Source: Lentzea jiangxiensis
Lineage (GTDB): Bacteria > Actinomycetota > Actinomycetes > Mycobacteriales > Pseudonocardiaceae
Direction of reading: 5' to 3'
NCBI RefSeq assembly: GCF_900104175.1
Contig: NZ_FNIX01000016.1
Coordinates: forward strand, 109,350 to 173,349
Length of the DNA stretch: 64,000 nt
Made by a program: the position numbers and the translations under genes. This document shows positions 53,408-60,376 of this stretch, piece by piece; within the stretch, counting starts at the first letter, position 1, and every line of letters starts with the position of its first letter. The notes below the pieces were generated by a model that saw nothing but the letters and a program-made list of their open reading frames with translations, was not told where the DNA came from and made no database searches.

Positions 53408-53488
53408 GACCTGGAGTTCGTGGCCGACGACTCGCGGGAGCAGTTCCACGAGAACGCCAAGGCGCCGTTGAGCTGCATCAGGCCGTAG
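53408..53488 (+). pseudogene. remnant of a protein-coding 3' end
   Basis: Directly after the LacI stop, an open stretch of 26 codons ends in TAG. Its codons use G/C at nearly every third position and encode a protein-like tail containing FVADDSREQFHENAKAPL. No start or upstream continuation exists: the LacI gene occupies the preceding bases in another frame. This looks like the leftover C-terminus of a deleted gene. Its family is not recognised. It overlaps the GH76 3' end by 11 nt. Confidence 0.45.
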
Positions 53489-54575
53489 CGACGTCCAGGC
53501 CGCTCCGTTCGAGCAGGGCGGCCGCCTCCAGGCACATCCAGGCGCCGAGCTGGACGGACAGGTCGCGCCCCTCCTTCTCCTCCGCCTGTTCGGTCCACTC
53601 GGGACCGAAGAGCGGCCCGCTGATGGCCATCGTGCGGTTGAGCCACGCGGCCTCCGCCGACTGGACCACCAGTTCCCTGGCCAGGTCCGCGGTCTCGTGC
53701 CGGTCGGGGTCGAGATCGGGGATCGTCAGCGCCGCCTGGGCGAGGTAGCGGGCGAGGATGCCTGCGAACAGACCGCCGTCCCCGCCGCCCTGGCCCCTGA
53801 TGACGCCGTTGGTCGCCAGGTCGTCGTGCACGGCGGTGATCGTGCGGGCGGCCTTGTCGAGCCACTTGCCCGCCTGGCCGTGCTTGGCCAGCTCGACGCA
53901 CGCTCCGATGAGCACCCCTTGGCAGTACGTGTAAATGTTCTTCTCGTACTCGCGGATCTCGCCGTTGGGGTGCACGTGCAGGCCGTCCCACGCGAGGCCG
54001 CTGCCGGGGTCGACCAGGTTCTCCTCGACCCAGTCCACGATGGACCGCGCGCGGGCGAGGTCGGCGCGTTCGTTCTGGCGGGCCAGGAAGATCGCGGCGG
54101 GACCGTTGGCCGGGACGTTCTTGAAGTCGTCGTCGCGCTTCCACCAGATGCCGCCGCCGGCGTGGTCGGTCCAGCCGTCGCGCAGGCGTTCGGCGATCGC
54201 GTTCACCGCCTTCGGCTTCGCGATCCCGACATCGTGCTGGACGCGTTGCAGGGCGAGACCGAGCCACGCCACGTCGTCGTAGAAATCGTTGGTCCAGCCC
54301 AGGACGTTGCGCACCCGGACGCCGCGGACGAGCTTGCCGATGGCCGTTCTGCGCAGCTCGCTCGGCGAGCGCAGGTACCCGTCGACCATGCAGTCCAGCA
54401 GGTGGGCCTGCCACCAGTAGTTGAAGCTCGTGTGGATCTTGTCCTTGAAGAGCGGGGGCCACGCCCGCGCCCCGAGGAGCGTGCCCGGCACACCCCAGAC
54501 ACGCCGCAGGTGCCTGGAGTACACCGCGCGCTCCGCGACGCCCGCGCGCGCTGCCAGCAATTTCGCGATCACCAC
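53478..54575 (-). CDS. GH76 family (alpha-1,6-mannanase-like) protein without signal peptide
   Basis: 365 residues, alpha/alpha barrel. The GH76 catalytic Asp-Asp pair is in NDFYDDVAWLG (Asp100, Asp101); HAGGGIWW, NEIREYEKN-type and NIYTYCQGVLIGA segments follow. GH76 enzymes cut alpha-1,6-mannan, but this one has no signal peptide and starts VVIAKLLAARAG. It may be cytoplasmic, as are several actinobacterial members of unknown role. GTG start chosen for lack of alternatives. Confidence 0.88.
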   Translation of the reverse strand: MVIAKLLAARAGVAERAVYSRHLRRVWGVPGTLLGARAWPPLFKDKIHTSFNYWWQAHLLDCMVDGYLRSPSELRRTAIGKLVRGVRVRNVLGWTNDFYDDVAWLGLALQRVQHDVGIAKPKAVNAIAERLRDGWTDHAGGGIWWKRDDDFKNVPANGPAAIFLARQNERADLARARSIVDWVEENLVDPGSGLAWDGLHVHPNGEIREYEKNIYTYCQGVLIGACVELAKHGQAGKWLDKAARTITAVHDDLATNGVIRGQGGGDGGLFAGILARYLAQAALTIPDLDPDRHETADLARELVVQSAEAAWLNRTMAISGPLFGPEWTEQAEEKEGRDLSVQLGAWMCLEAAALLERSGLDVATA

Positions 54576-54600
54576 TTGGCCATCGTGAGGGCTTGATCGG

Positions 54601-55278
54601 TCAAGAAGCTCGATGAACCGCCCAGTGGTACAGGCCCATGGCCACAGAAGTTGTCAGGTTGTAACTGCTGACCTTCGCGCGCATCGGCAGCCGGACGGTC
54701 CGGGAGGCCTTCGCCCTGACCTCGTCGGAGATGCCGTGGCGCTCCGAGCCGAACGCCAGCACGGCGTCGTCCGGGATGGGGCCTTCCAGCAGGTCACCGT
54801 CGGCGTCGAAGGCGATCAGCTCGCCCTCGAAGTCGAGGCTCGTGACCTTGGCTACCGGCAGCGCGTAGTGCAGGCCGGCGGAGCCGCGCAGGACGTTCGG
54901 GTGCCACGGGTCGACGTCGCCGGTGGAGAGCACGCCTCCGGCGTCGAGGCCCGCCGCCACCCGGATCGCGGCACCGAAGTTGCCGAGGTTGCGCGGGTTG
55001 TCGAGCAGGACGACCGGGGCGTGCCGGTCGAACGGCAGCTCGGGCCGCTCGGCGAACCCGGCCACGCCCGTCGGGTGCGTGCGGCCGACGCGCAGCTTGA
55101 AGTGGTTCTGGTCGACCTCGGTGGCGGCGGCGAACCGCTCGCGCAGGTCGGGAGCGTGCGTCTCGGCGAGGCCGACCGCGGCGGCGAGGTCCGTGGTGAT
55201 CAACGGGTGCACGTCGGCGCCGAAGCGCAGCGCGTGCTTAACAGCGTGAAAGCCTTCGAGCAGCACGGTGGCCAGCAT
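54601..55278 (-). CDS. TrmH/SpoU-family RNA methyltransferase
   Basis: 225 residues. SPOUT knot motifs: LLDNPRNLGNFGAAIRVA (motif 1), LAFGSERHGIS (motif 2) and KVSSYNLTTSVAMGLY (motif 3). An N-terminal substrate domain covers about 70 residues. It 2'-O-methylates tRNA or rRNA ribose using SAM. ATG 55278 lies inside the DUF2784 3' end (41-nt overlap), so the two are coupled. Exact RNA target unknown. Confidence 0.9.
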   Translation of the reverse strand: MLATVLLEGFHAVKHALRFGADVHPLITTDLAAAVGLAETHAPDLRERFAAATEVDQNHFKLRVGRTHPTGVAGFAERPELPFDRHAPVVLLDNPRNLGNFGAAIRVAAGLDAGGVLSTGDVDPWHPNVLRGSAGLHYALPVAKVTSLDFEGELIAFDADGDLLEGPIPDDAVLAFGSERHGISDEVRAKASRTVRLPMRAKVSSYNLTTSVAMGLYHWAVHRAS

Positions 55279-55615
55279 AGAAGCCGGCCCACGAGACGAT
55301 CACGATCGTCCCGAGCACCAGCTGGACCAGCATCGACGCGCTCTGCGGGTACCAGACTCCGTCGATGTAGTGGTCGATGAACCCGGTCTCGAGCACCGGC
55401 ATCCCCGCCATCGCCCGGAGGTCGTTCTCCCACACCGTGAGGGGACACACAGTCGGCGTGACGACGCTGAGGACCGCCCACGCGCCCAGCGCCAGGTGCG
55501 GGTAGATCACCCACCGCCACCGCCAGGCCAGAAAACCGCCCGCGAGCAGGAACGCCAGCACCGTGAAGTGCAGCACCACGACCGCTTCGGCCAGGAATCC
55601 GGCCATTCTCACCAC
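55238..55615 (-). CDS. DUF2784 membrane protein
   Basis: 125 residues, four transmembrane helices. DUF2784 pattern: VVVLHFTVLAFLLAGGFLAW, VCPLTVWENDLRAMAG and FIDHYIDGVWYP. Possibly a heme or quinone-binding membrane protein; function unknown. GTG 55615 has GGAGGG 4 nt upstream; a second GTG and an ATG (55606) follow in frame. The TrmH gene starts within its 3' end. Confidence 0.9.
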   Translation of the reverse strand: MVRMAGFLAEAVVVLHFTVLAFLLAGGFLAWRWRWVIYPHLALGAWAVLSVVTPTVCPLTVWENDLRAMAGMPVLETGFIDHYIDGVWYPQSASMLVQLVLGTIVIVSWAGFYAGHRAARRLSRC

Positions 55616-55665
55616 CCCGCCCTCCAGACTAGGACGGGGTGGCTCGAAGCGCTCTCGACAAAACC

Positions 55666-56232
55666 TCAGGCGAGCCCGAGGTCGTTCAGGTCGAGCAGGT
55701 AGCGGTACTGCAGCCCCTCGGCCTCGATGGCCTCCTTGGCGCCCGTGCCGCGGTCGACGACCGTGGCCACGCCGATGACCTCGGCCCCGTGCTCGCGCAG
55801 CGCCGTGACGGCCGTGAGCACCGAACCGCCCGTGGTGGAGGTGTCCTCGACCGCGAGCACCCGCTGACCGCGCACGTCGATGCCCTCGATCTGCCGCTGC
55901 ATGCCGTGGGCCTTGCTCGCCTTGCGCACGACGAACGCGTCGAGCACGTCACCGTCGTTCGCGGCGGAGTGCATCATCGCGTAGGCCACGGGGTCCGCAC
56001 CGAGCGTCAGGCCACCGACGGCGACGAAGTCCCAGTCGGACGTGAGCTGGCGCAGCAGCTTGCCGATCAACGGGGACGCCGCGTGGTGCAGCGTCGCGCG
56101 GCGCAGATCGACGTAGTAGTCGGCTTCCTTGCCGCTGGAGAGGGTCACCTTGCCGTGCACCACGGCCAATTCGCTCACCAGACGAGCGAGTTCCGACTTA
56201 GCGTTCGCGTCCAAGACCACTTCAGTTCGCAC
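55666..56232 (-). CDS. pyrE: orotate phosphoribosyltransferase
   Basis: 188 residues. PRPP-binding signature VLAVEDTSTTGGS (about 126-138), hood region KVTLSSGKEADYYVDLRRAT near the N-terminus and VVRKASKAHG loop. Converts orotate and PRPP to OMP in pyrimidine synthesis. It stands apart from other pyr genes, as is common in actinobacteria. GTG start. No terminator was seen in the 50 nt before the DUF2784 gene. Confidence 0.96.
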   Translation of the reverse strand: MRTEVVLDANAKSELARLVSELAVVHGKVTLSSGKEADYYVDLRRATLHHAASPLIGKLLRQLTSDWDFVAVGGLTLGADPVAYAMMHSAANDGDVLDAFVVRKASKAHGMQRQIEGIDVRGQRVLAVEDTSTTGGSVLTAVTALREHGAEVIGVATVVDRGTGAKEAIEAEGLQYRYLLDLNDLGLA

Positions 56233-56306
56233 GGGTCGTCAGCTTCGCACATACGCGCGCCCGTTGCCTCGTACGCTGCGTCACCGCGCACGGGCAACCG
56301 GCCCGG

Positions 56307-57080
56307 TCAGGTGCGTCCGCGCCCACCCGCGAACCGCGACGCCATCTTGCGCACGACCGCCCTCGGGATCAGCTTCGCCGCCGTCACGATGGCCTTGTAC
56401 TGCCCGCCGGGGATCGACAGCGGCTTGCCGCGGCGCAGGTCGCGCAGCGCCTCGTGCACGAGCTTGTCCGCGTCGACGTAGAGCCAGTTCGGCGTCTTCG
56501 ACATGTCGATCGCGGCGCGCTTGTGGAACTCCGTGCGCACGAAGCCGGGGCACAGCGCCATGACCCGCACGCCGGTGCCCTCGGTCGCGAGGTTCATGCC
56601 CTCGGAGAACATCGTCACCCACGCCTTGTCGGCGCTGTAGCTCGTGCCGCGGCCGGGCAGGAAGCCGGCGACGCTCGACACGTTGATCACGTCCCCCTTG
56701 CCGCGGGCGATCATGGCCGGGATGGCGGCCCTGGACAGGCGCAGGACCGTGGCGACGTTGACGTCGAGCTGGGCCTGCAGGTTCTCGACGTCGGCGGTGA
56801 AGAACTCGCCCGAGTTGGCGAAGCCCGCGTTGTTGACCAGCACGTCGACGGCCGACTCCGCGAGCCGCTGTTCGACCTTGAGGCGGTCTCCGCGGTCGCT
56901 GAGGTCGGCCGGCAGGACGTCCACCTGGACGCCGTGGCGGTCGTGCAGCTGCTTCGCGATCTCTTCGAGTGCGGACGCGGTGCGCGCGACCAGCACGAGG
57001 TCGTACCCCTCCGCCGCGAGCCTGCGGGCGAAGGCGGCCCCGATCCCGACGGTCGATCCGGTCACCAGTGCGGTTGGCAT
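56307..57080 (-). CDS. short-chain dehydrogenase/reductase
   Basis: 257 residues from ATG 57080. Classical SDR: ALVTGSTVGIGAAFARRL, VLVNNAGFANSG, INVSSVAGFLPG and YSADKAW (Tyr, Lys). The C-terminal extension is basic (IPRAVVRKMASRFAGGRGRT) and may touch the membrane, as in DltE/SadH-like SDRs of mycobacteria. Substrate unknown. Longer frames upstream lack family residues. Confidence 0.92.
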   Translation of the reverse strand: MPTALVTGSTVGIGAAFARRLAAEGYDLVLVARTASALEEIAKQLHDRHGVQVDVLPADLSDRGDRLKVEQRLAESAVDVLVNNAGFANSGEFFTADVENLQAQLDVNVATVLRLSRAAIPAMIARGKGDVINVSSVAGFLPGRGTSYSADKAWVTMFSEGMNLATEGTGVRVMALCPGFVRTEFHKRAAIDMSKTPNWLYVDADKLVHEALRDLRRGKPLSIPGGQYKAIVTAAKLIPRAVVRKMASRFAGGRGRT

Positions 57081-57129
57081 GCCACCGCACGGTAGTCGGA
57101 AAGTCGCCGGGGTCGAAGGCCGCCGATGA

Positions 57130-57306
57130 TCACGCTTCGCGCTTCGCCGGGCGGCGGAGCACGACGAGGCGCAGCGCGAGGCCGGAAACGACCAGGGCCA
57201 CGCCACCGAACAGCAACCACCCGACCGATGCACCGGTGTTGGCCAGCGTCACGGCGGACGCCGTCCCCGCGACGGCTGCGGGCGGGACGATCTTTCCTCC
57301 GTACAT
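57130..57306 (-). CDS. 58-residue LANTG cell-wall anchor microprotein
   Basis: Start ATG 57306 with AAGGGA about 9 nt upstream. After a short Val/Pro/Ala-rich head (MYGGKIVPPAAVAG) comes LANTG (21-25), a transmembrane helix (about 28-50) and a basic tail RRPAKREA. This is a complete sortase signal of the LAXTG type used by class E sortases in actinobacteria, with almost no protein in front of it and no ordinary Sec signal. Which sortase acts is unknown; none is encoded here. A CRP-type box lies 87 nt upstream. Confidence 0.8.
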   Translation of the reverse strand: MYGGKIVPPAAVAGTASAVTLANTGASVGWLLFGGVALVVSGLALRLVVLRRPAKREA

Positions 57307-57392
57307 CGTGGATCCCTTCCGGGGGTTCGGGGACACGACGCCTTGCGCACGGAATATCTGAATCACCGGCGGATGTTTTACACGGAGCGCAG

Positions 57393-57408
57393 TGTGATGT
57401 AATTCACA
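57393..57408. promoter_or_regulatory. perfect CRP/GlxR-type binding site
   Basis: TGTGA-TGTAAT-TCACA, the full 5-6-5 consensus for CRP-family regulators, also used by actinobacterial Crp and GlxR. It is in an AT-richer stretch upstream of the LANTG microprotein gene (minus strand). The nearest downstream gene in that direction is that microprotein; nothing on the plus strand starts within reach. Confidence 0.7.
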
Positions 57409-57508
57409 TACATTGGGAATTCCGCTGATCATGTGGGCGTAGATGACGGCGCCGGCTGTGGACAACTACTGATAGTCACATCGCGTGGATCAAGTGGCAG
57501 AACGAAGA

Positions 57509-57539
57509 ACGCCGTTGCCGAGAGGCTCGGCAACGGCGT
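57509..57539 (-). terminator. terminator after the uncharacterised 243-residue protein gene
   Basis: Perfect 14-bp stem (ACGCCGTTGCCGAG with CTCGGCAACGGCGT) and a 3-nt loop, 15 nt past the stop at 57554. Read on the minus strand it is followed by a T-rich TTCTTCGTTCT. It separates that gene from the region holding the CRP box. Confidence 0.85.
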
Positions 57540-57553
57540 CCGGAAGTGTTTCG

Positions 57554-58285
57554 TCAGGGCTGCTTGCGGCCGAACGACGGGCGGTAGACCTCGCCGCCCT
57601 CGTCCTCCTCGACCGGCTCCTCGCGCTCGGAGGGGTCCGGGTCGAACGGGTCGATGACGTCCGCGAGCTCACCGATGTCGCGCAGCAGCCGCTCCAGGCG
57701 CGCGGGCGAGGAGTTCGGCGGCGCGGCGGCCAGCACCCAGTCCTTCTCCATCCAGACGACCGTGACGTCGCCCCCGATCTCCTCGGCGGCGTCGATCAGG
57801 TCCGGGGTGATGATCTTCCGGGCGGCCGGGACGTCCGTGACGAACGCGTACCGCGAGCCGACCGGTCCGAGCAGGTCGGGCATCGGCATCTTGTCGTTGT
57901 CGCGCTGGAACGGCACGGTCGACAGCCACAGTTCGACCACCACCGACAGCGCTCTGCGGCAGCGCACGCCGACCAGCACCGAGTTGACCTTGCCGGCCGT
58001 CTCGTGGTCGAGGACGTAGACCTGGCGGCGGCCGTCCGCGGTGAACGTGGAGCCCGCGACCACGTCCCGGGCGAGCCCGGTGCCGTAGTACGCGATGGCC
58101 CCCGCCTCCCAGCGGGTCGGCAGCACGTGGTCTGTCTCCTCGAACTGCCAGCCGCGCAGGGCAGCCCAACGGCGCCGTTCACGATTACGCGCGGTTCGTT
58201 GCGCCCGGTCGGTCGCGAGCAGGGCGAACCCCGCCACGCCCGCCACCGCGGCGACGGTGAACCAGACCCACGCCGGTATGCCCAC
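57554..58285 (-). CDS. uncharacterised single-helix protein
   Basis: 243 residues. One N-terminal transmembrane helix (about 4-24, MGIPAWVWFTVAAVAGVAGF), basic RAQRTARNRERRR, then a beta-rich soluble domain ending in an acidic tail (EREEPVEEDEGGE). No catalytic motif is visible and I do not recognise the family. Likely a cytoplasmic domain held at the membrane. The terminator at 57509 follows its stop. Single-gene unit. Confidence 0.75.
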   Translation of the reverse strand: MGIPAWVWFTVAAVAGVAGFALLATDRAQRTARNRERRRWAALRGWQFEETDHVLPTRWEAGAIAYYGTGLARDVVAGSTFTADGRRQVYVLDHETAGKVNSVLVGVRCRRALSVVVELWLSTVPFQRDNDKMPMPDLLGPVGSRYAFVTDVPAARKIITPDLIDAAEEIGGDVTVVWMEKDWVLAAAPPNSSPARLERLLRDIGELADVIDPFDPDPSEREEPVEEDEGGEVYRPSFGRKQP

Positions 58286-58351
58286 AGCTGAAGCGTAGTG
58301 GGTCGGACGCGAGGAACGAAGATCACTTCCGCGCGTCGTGCCGCCAAGTGC

Positions 58352-59182
58352 CTATTCGGCGTGGTCGCGGGCCCGCAACCGGTCCATCGCCGCCTGGCTC
58401 CGCTCGTCCGCGGCGCGGTGGACCACCAGCAGGTGGTCCGGGTCCTGCACCGGCCTGAGCGTCTCGAACTCGACCGCGACCAGGCCGACGTCCGGGTGGC
58501 GCAGCACCTTGTGCCCGCGCCCGCCGACCCTCACGTCCTGGGCGGCCCACAACCGGGCGAACTCCTCGTCACCGGCCGCGCACTCCGCGATGAGGCCGGC
58601 CAGCAGCCGGTCGTCCGGGTGCACGGCCCACGCGGCGCGCAGGTGGGCGACCCCTTCCCGCAGGACGCGGTCGCGGTCGACGTAGAGCTCCCGCATGCGC
58701 GGGTGCACCAGGCACACCCACATCGCGTTGCGCCGCGACGGCGGCAGCGCGCCGAAGTCCAGGAACAGGCGCGCCATCTCGTCGTTCCAGGCCAGGACGT
58801 CGTAGCGGTGGTTCATCAGCATCGCGGGCCGCGGTGACAGGTCCTCGACCAGCCGTGCCAGCGACGGCGCGGCGGTGGCGCGTTCGCCGGCGTGGGGAGG
58901 CCGGTGACGGGTGAGGCCGAAGAGGTAGTCGCGTTCGTCCGGGGCGAGCCGCAACGCCCGCGCCAGCGCCTCCACCACGTCGGCCGAGGGCCGCAGCCCC
59001 CGCGCCTGTTCGAGCCGCACCACGTAGTCGACGCTGATCCCGGCCAGTTCGGCGACCTCCTCGCGGCGCAGCCCCGGCGTCCTGCGCTGCCGCCGCTCCG
59101 GCAGGCCGAGATCGCGCGGGTCCAGCCGCTCGCGCCTGTTCCGCAGGAAGGCGGCCAGTTCCTGCGCCACGTCGGTGACCAC
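58352..59182 (-). CDS. XRE-family regulator with MmyB-like ligand-binding domain
   Basis: 276 residues. HTH (about 10-75): RRTPGLRREEVAELAGISVDYVVRLEQ. The rest is the MmyB-type ligand domain (PAMLMNHRYDVLAWN ... LVHPRMRELYVD), a PAS-like pocket that binds fatty acids or similar in homologues. Divergent from the aldo/keto reductase at 59292, the usual arrangement for this family with a neighbouring oxidoreductase target. Intergenic gap 109 nt. Confidence 0.93.
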   Translation of the reverse strand: MVTDVAQELAAFLRNRRERLDPRDLGLPERRQRRTPGLRREEVAELAGISVDYVVRLEQARGLRPSADVVEALARALRLAPDERDYLFGLTRHRPPHAGERATAAPSLARLVEDLSPRPAMLMNHRYDVLAWNDEMARLFLDFGALPPSRRNAMWVCLVHPRMRELYVDRDRVLREGVAHLRAAWAVHPDDRLLAGLIAECAAGDEEFARLWAAQDVRVGGRGHKVLRHPDVGLVAVEFETLRPVQDPDHLLVVHRAADERSQAAMDRLRARDHAE

Positions 59183-59291
59183 GGCCCGTTCAACCGCCGG
59201 GGTGGGACCGCTGTTCCCAGGAAGCTCCTTCCCTTACCCCCGGCCCCCGGTGATCACAGGCTGGTGCCCCACCACGACCACGGGAGAACAC

Positions 59292-60329
59292 ATGTCGCTC
59301 GACACCTACCGGCTGCTGGGCCGCTCCGGGCTGCGGGTCTCGCCGCTGGCCCTCGGCACGGCGACCTTCGGCAACGAGTGGGGCTGGGGCTCCGCACCGG
59401 ACGACGCGCGCAGGCTGTTCGAGACGTACGTCGAGCGCGGCGGCAACTTCATCGACACCGCCGCCTCCTACGGCGGTTCCGAGGAGCTGCTGGGCGAGCT
59501 CGTCCGCGACCGCCGCGACCGCCTGGTGCTCGCGACGAAGTACTCCACGCTGCGCACGCCGGGTGACCCGAACTCCGGGGGCGCCCACCGCAAGAGCCTG
59601 TTCGCGTCCGTGGAGAACAGCCTGCGCCGGCTGGGCACGGACCGCGTGGACCTGCTGTACGTGCACGTGTGGGACGCGCTGACGCCGGGCGAGGAGGTCC
59701 TGCGCGGCCTGGACGACCTGGTCCGGCAGGGCAAGGTCCTGCACGTGGGGATGTCCAACACGCCCGCCTGGGAGGTCTCCCGCCTGCAGGCGGTCGCCGA
59801 CCTGCGCGGCTGGACGCCGCTGGTCGCGCTGCAGGTCGAGTACAGCCTGATCAACCGGGACGCGGAGCGCGACCTGATCCCGATGGCGCGGGCGCTGGGG
59901 CTGGGCGTGTCCCCGTACTCGCCGCTGGGCGGTGGCGTGCTGTCCGGCAAGTACTCGAGCGCCGACCTGACGCCGGCGGAGGGGACGGGCCGCAAGAGCT
60001 TCAACGCCGGTCTGGGCATGGTCACCCCGGCCACGCTGGCGATCGCCGACGTGGTGCGGGAGGTCGCGCTGGAGATCGGCCGCACGCCCGCGCAGGTCGC
60101 GCTGGCGTGGAACCTGCGGAGGCCGGGTGTGACGGCTCCCGTCATCGGCGCGCGCACACCGGAACAGCTGGAGGGGAACCTGGCCGCCCTGGAGGTCGAC
60201 CTCGGCGACGAGCAGGTGGCCCGGCTCGACGACGCCGGCGCGATCGACCTCGGGTACCCGCACGACCTGCTCGCGAGCGACCACATCCGGGCGGTGACGG
60301 CGGGCGACCTGAAGATCGAGAGCCGGTGA
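59292..60329 (+). CDS. aldo/keto reductase (probable target of the XRE regulator)
   Basis: 345 residues from ATG 59292, with CGGGAG 4-8 nt upstream. Catalytic pieces: GGNFIDTAASYGGSEELLG (Asp, Tyr), VLATKYS (Lys) and LLYVHVWD (His). Cofactor-binding end GARTPEQLEGNL. NADPH-linked aldehyde or ketone reduction is expected. It is the typical neighbour controlled by MmyB-like XRE proteins. Ends at a strong terminator shared with clpB. Confidence 0.92.
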   Translation: MSLDTYRLLGRSGLRVSPLALGTATFGNEWGWGSAPDDARRLFETYVERGGNFIDTAASYGGSEELLGELVRDRRDRLVLATKYSTLRTPGDPNSGGAHRKSLFASVENSLRRLGTDRVDLLYVHVWDALTPGEEVLRGLDDLVRQGKVLHVGMSNTPAWEVSRLQAVADLRGWTPLVALQVEYSLINRDAERDLIPMARALGLGVSPYSPLGGGVLSGKYSSADLTPAEGTGRKSFNAGLGMVTPATLAIADVVREVALEIGRTPAQVALAWNLRRPGVTAPVIGARTPEQLEGNLAALEVDLGDEQVARLDDAGAIDLGYPHDLLASDHIRAVTAGDLKIESR

Positions 60330-60331
60330 AA

Positions 60332-60369
60332 ACGCGTGAGGGGGACCCTCTCGGATCCCCCTCACGCGT
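60332..60369. terminator. bidirectional terminator between aldo/keto reductase and clpB
   Basis: Perfect 14-bp stem (ACGCGTGAGGGGGA at 60332-60345 with TCCCCCTCACGCGT at 60356-60369) and a 10-nt loop, 2 nt after the reductase stop and 7 nt from the clpB stop. It serves both convergent genes. Confidence 0.9.
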
Positions 60370-60376
60370 CCGGACG

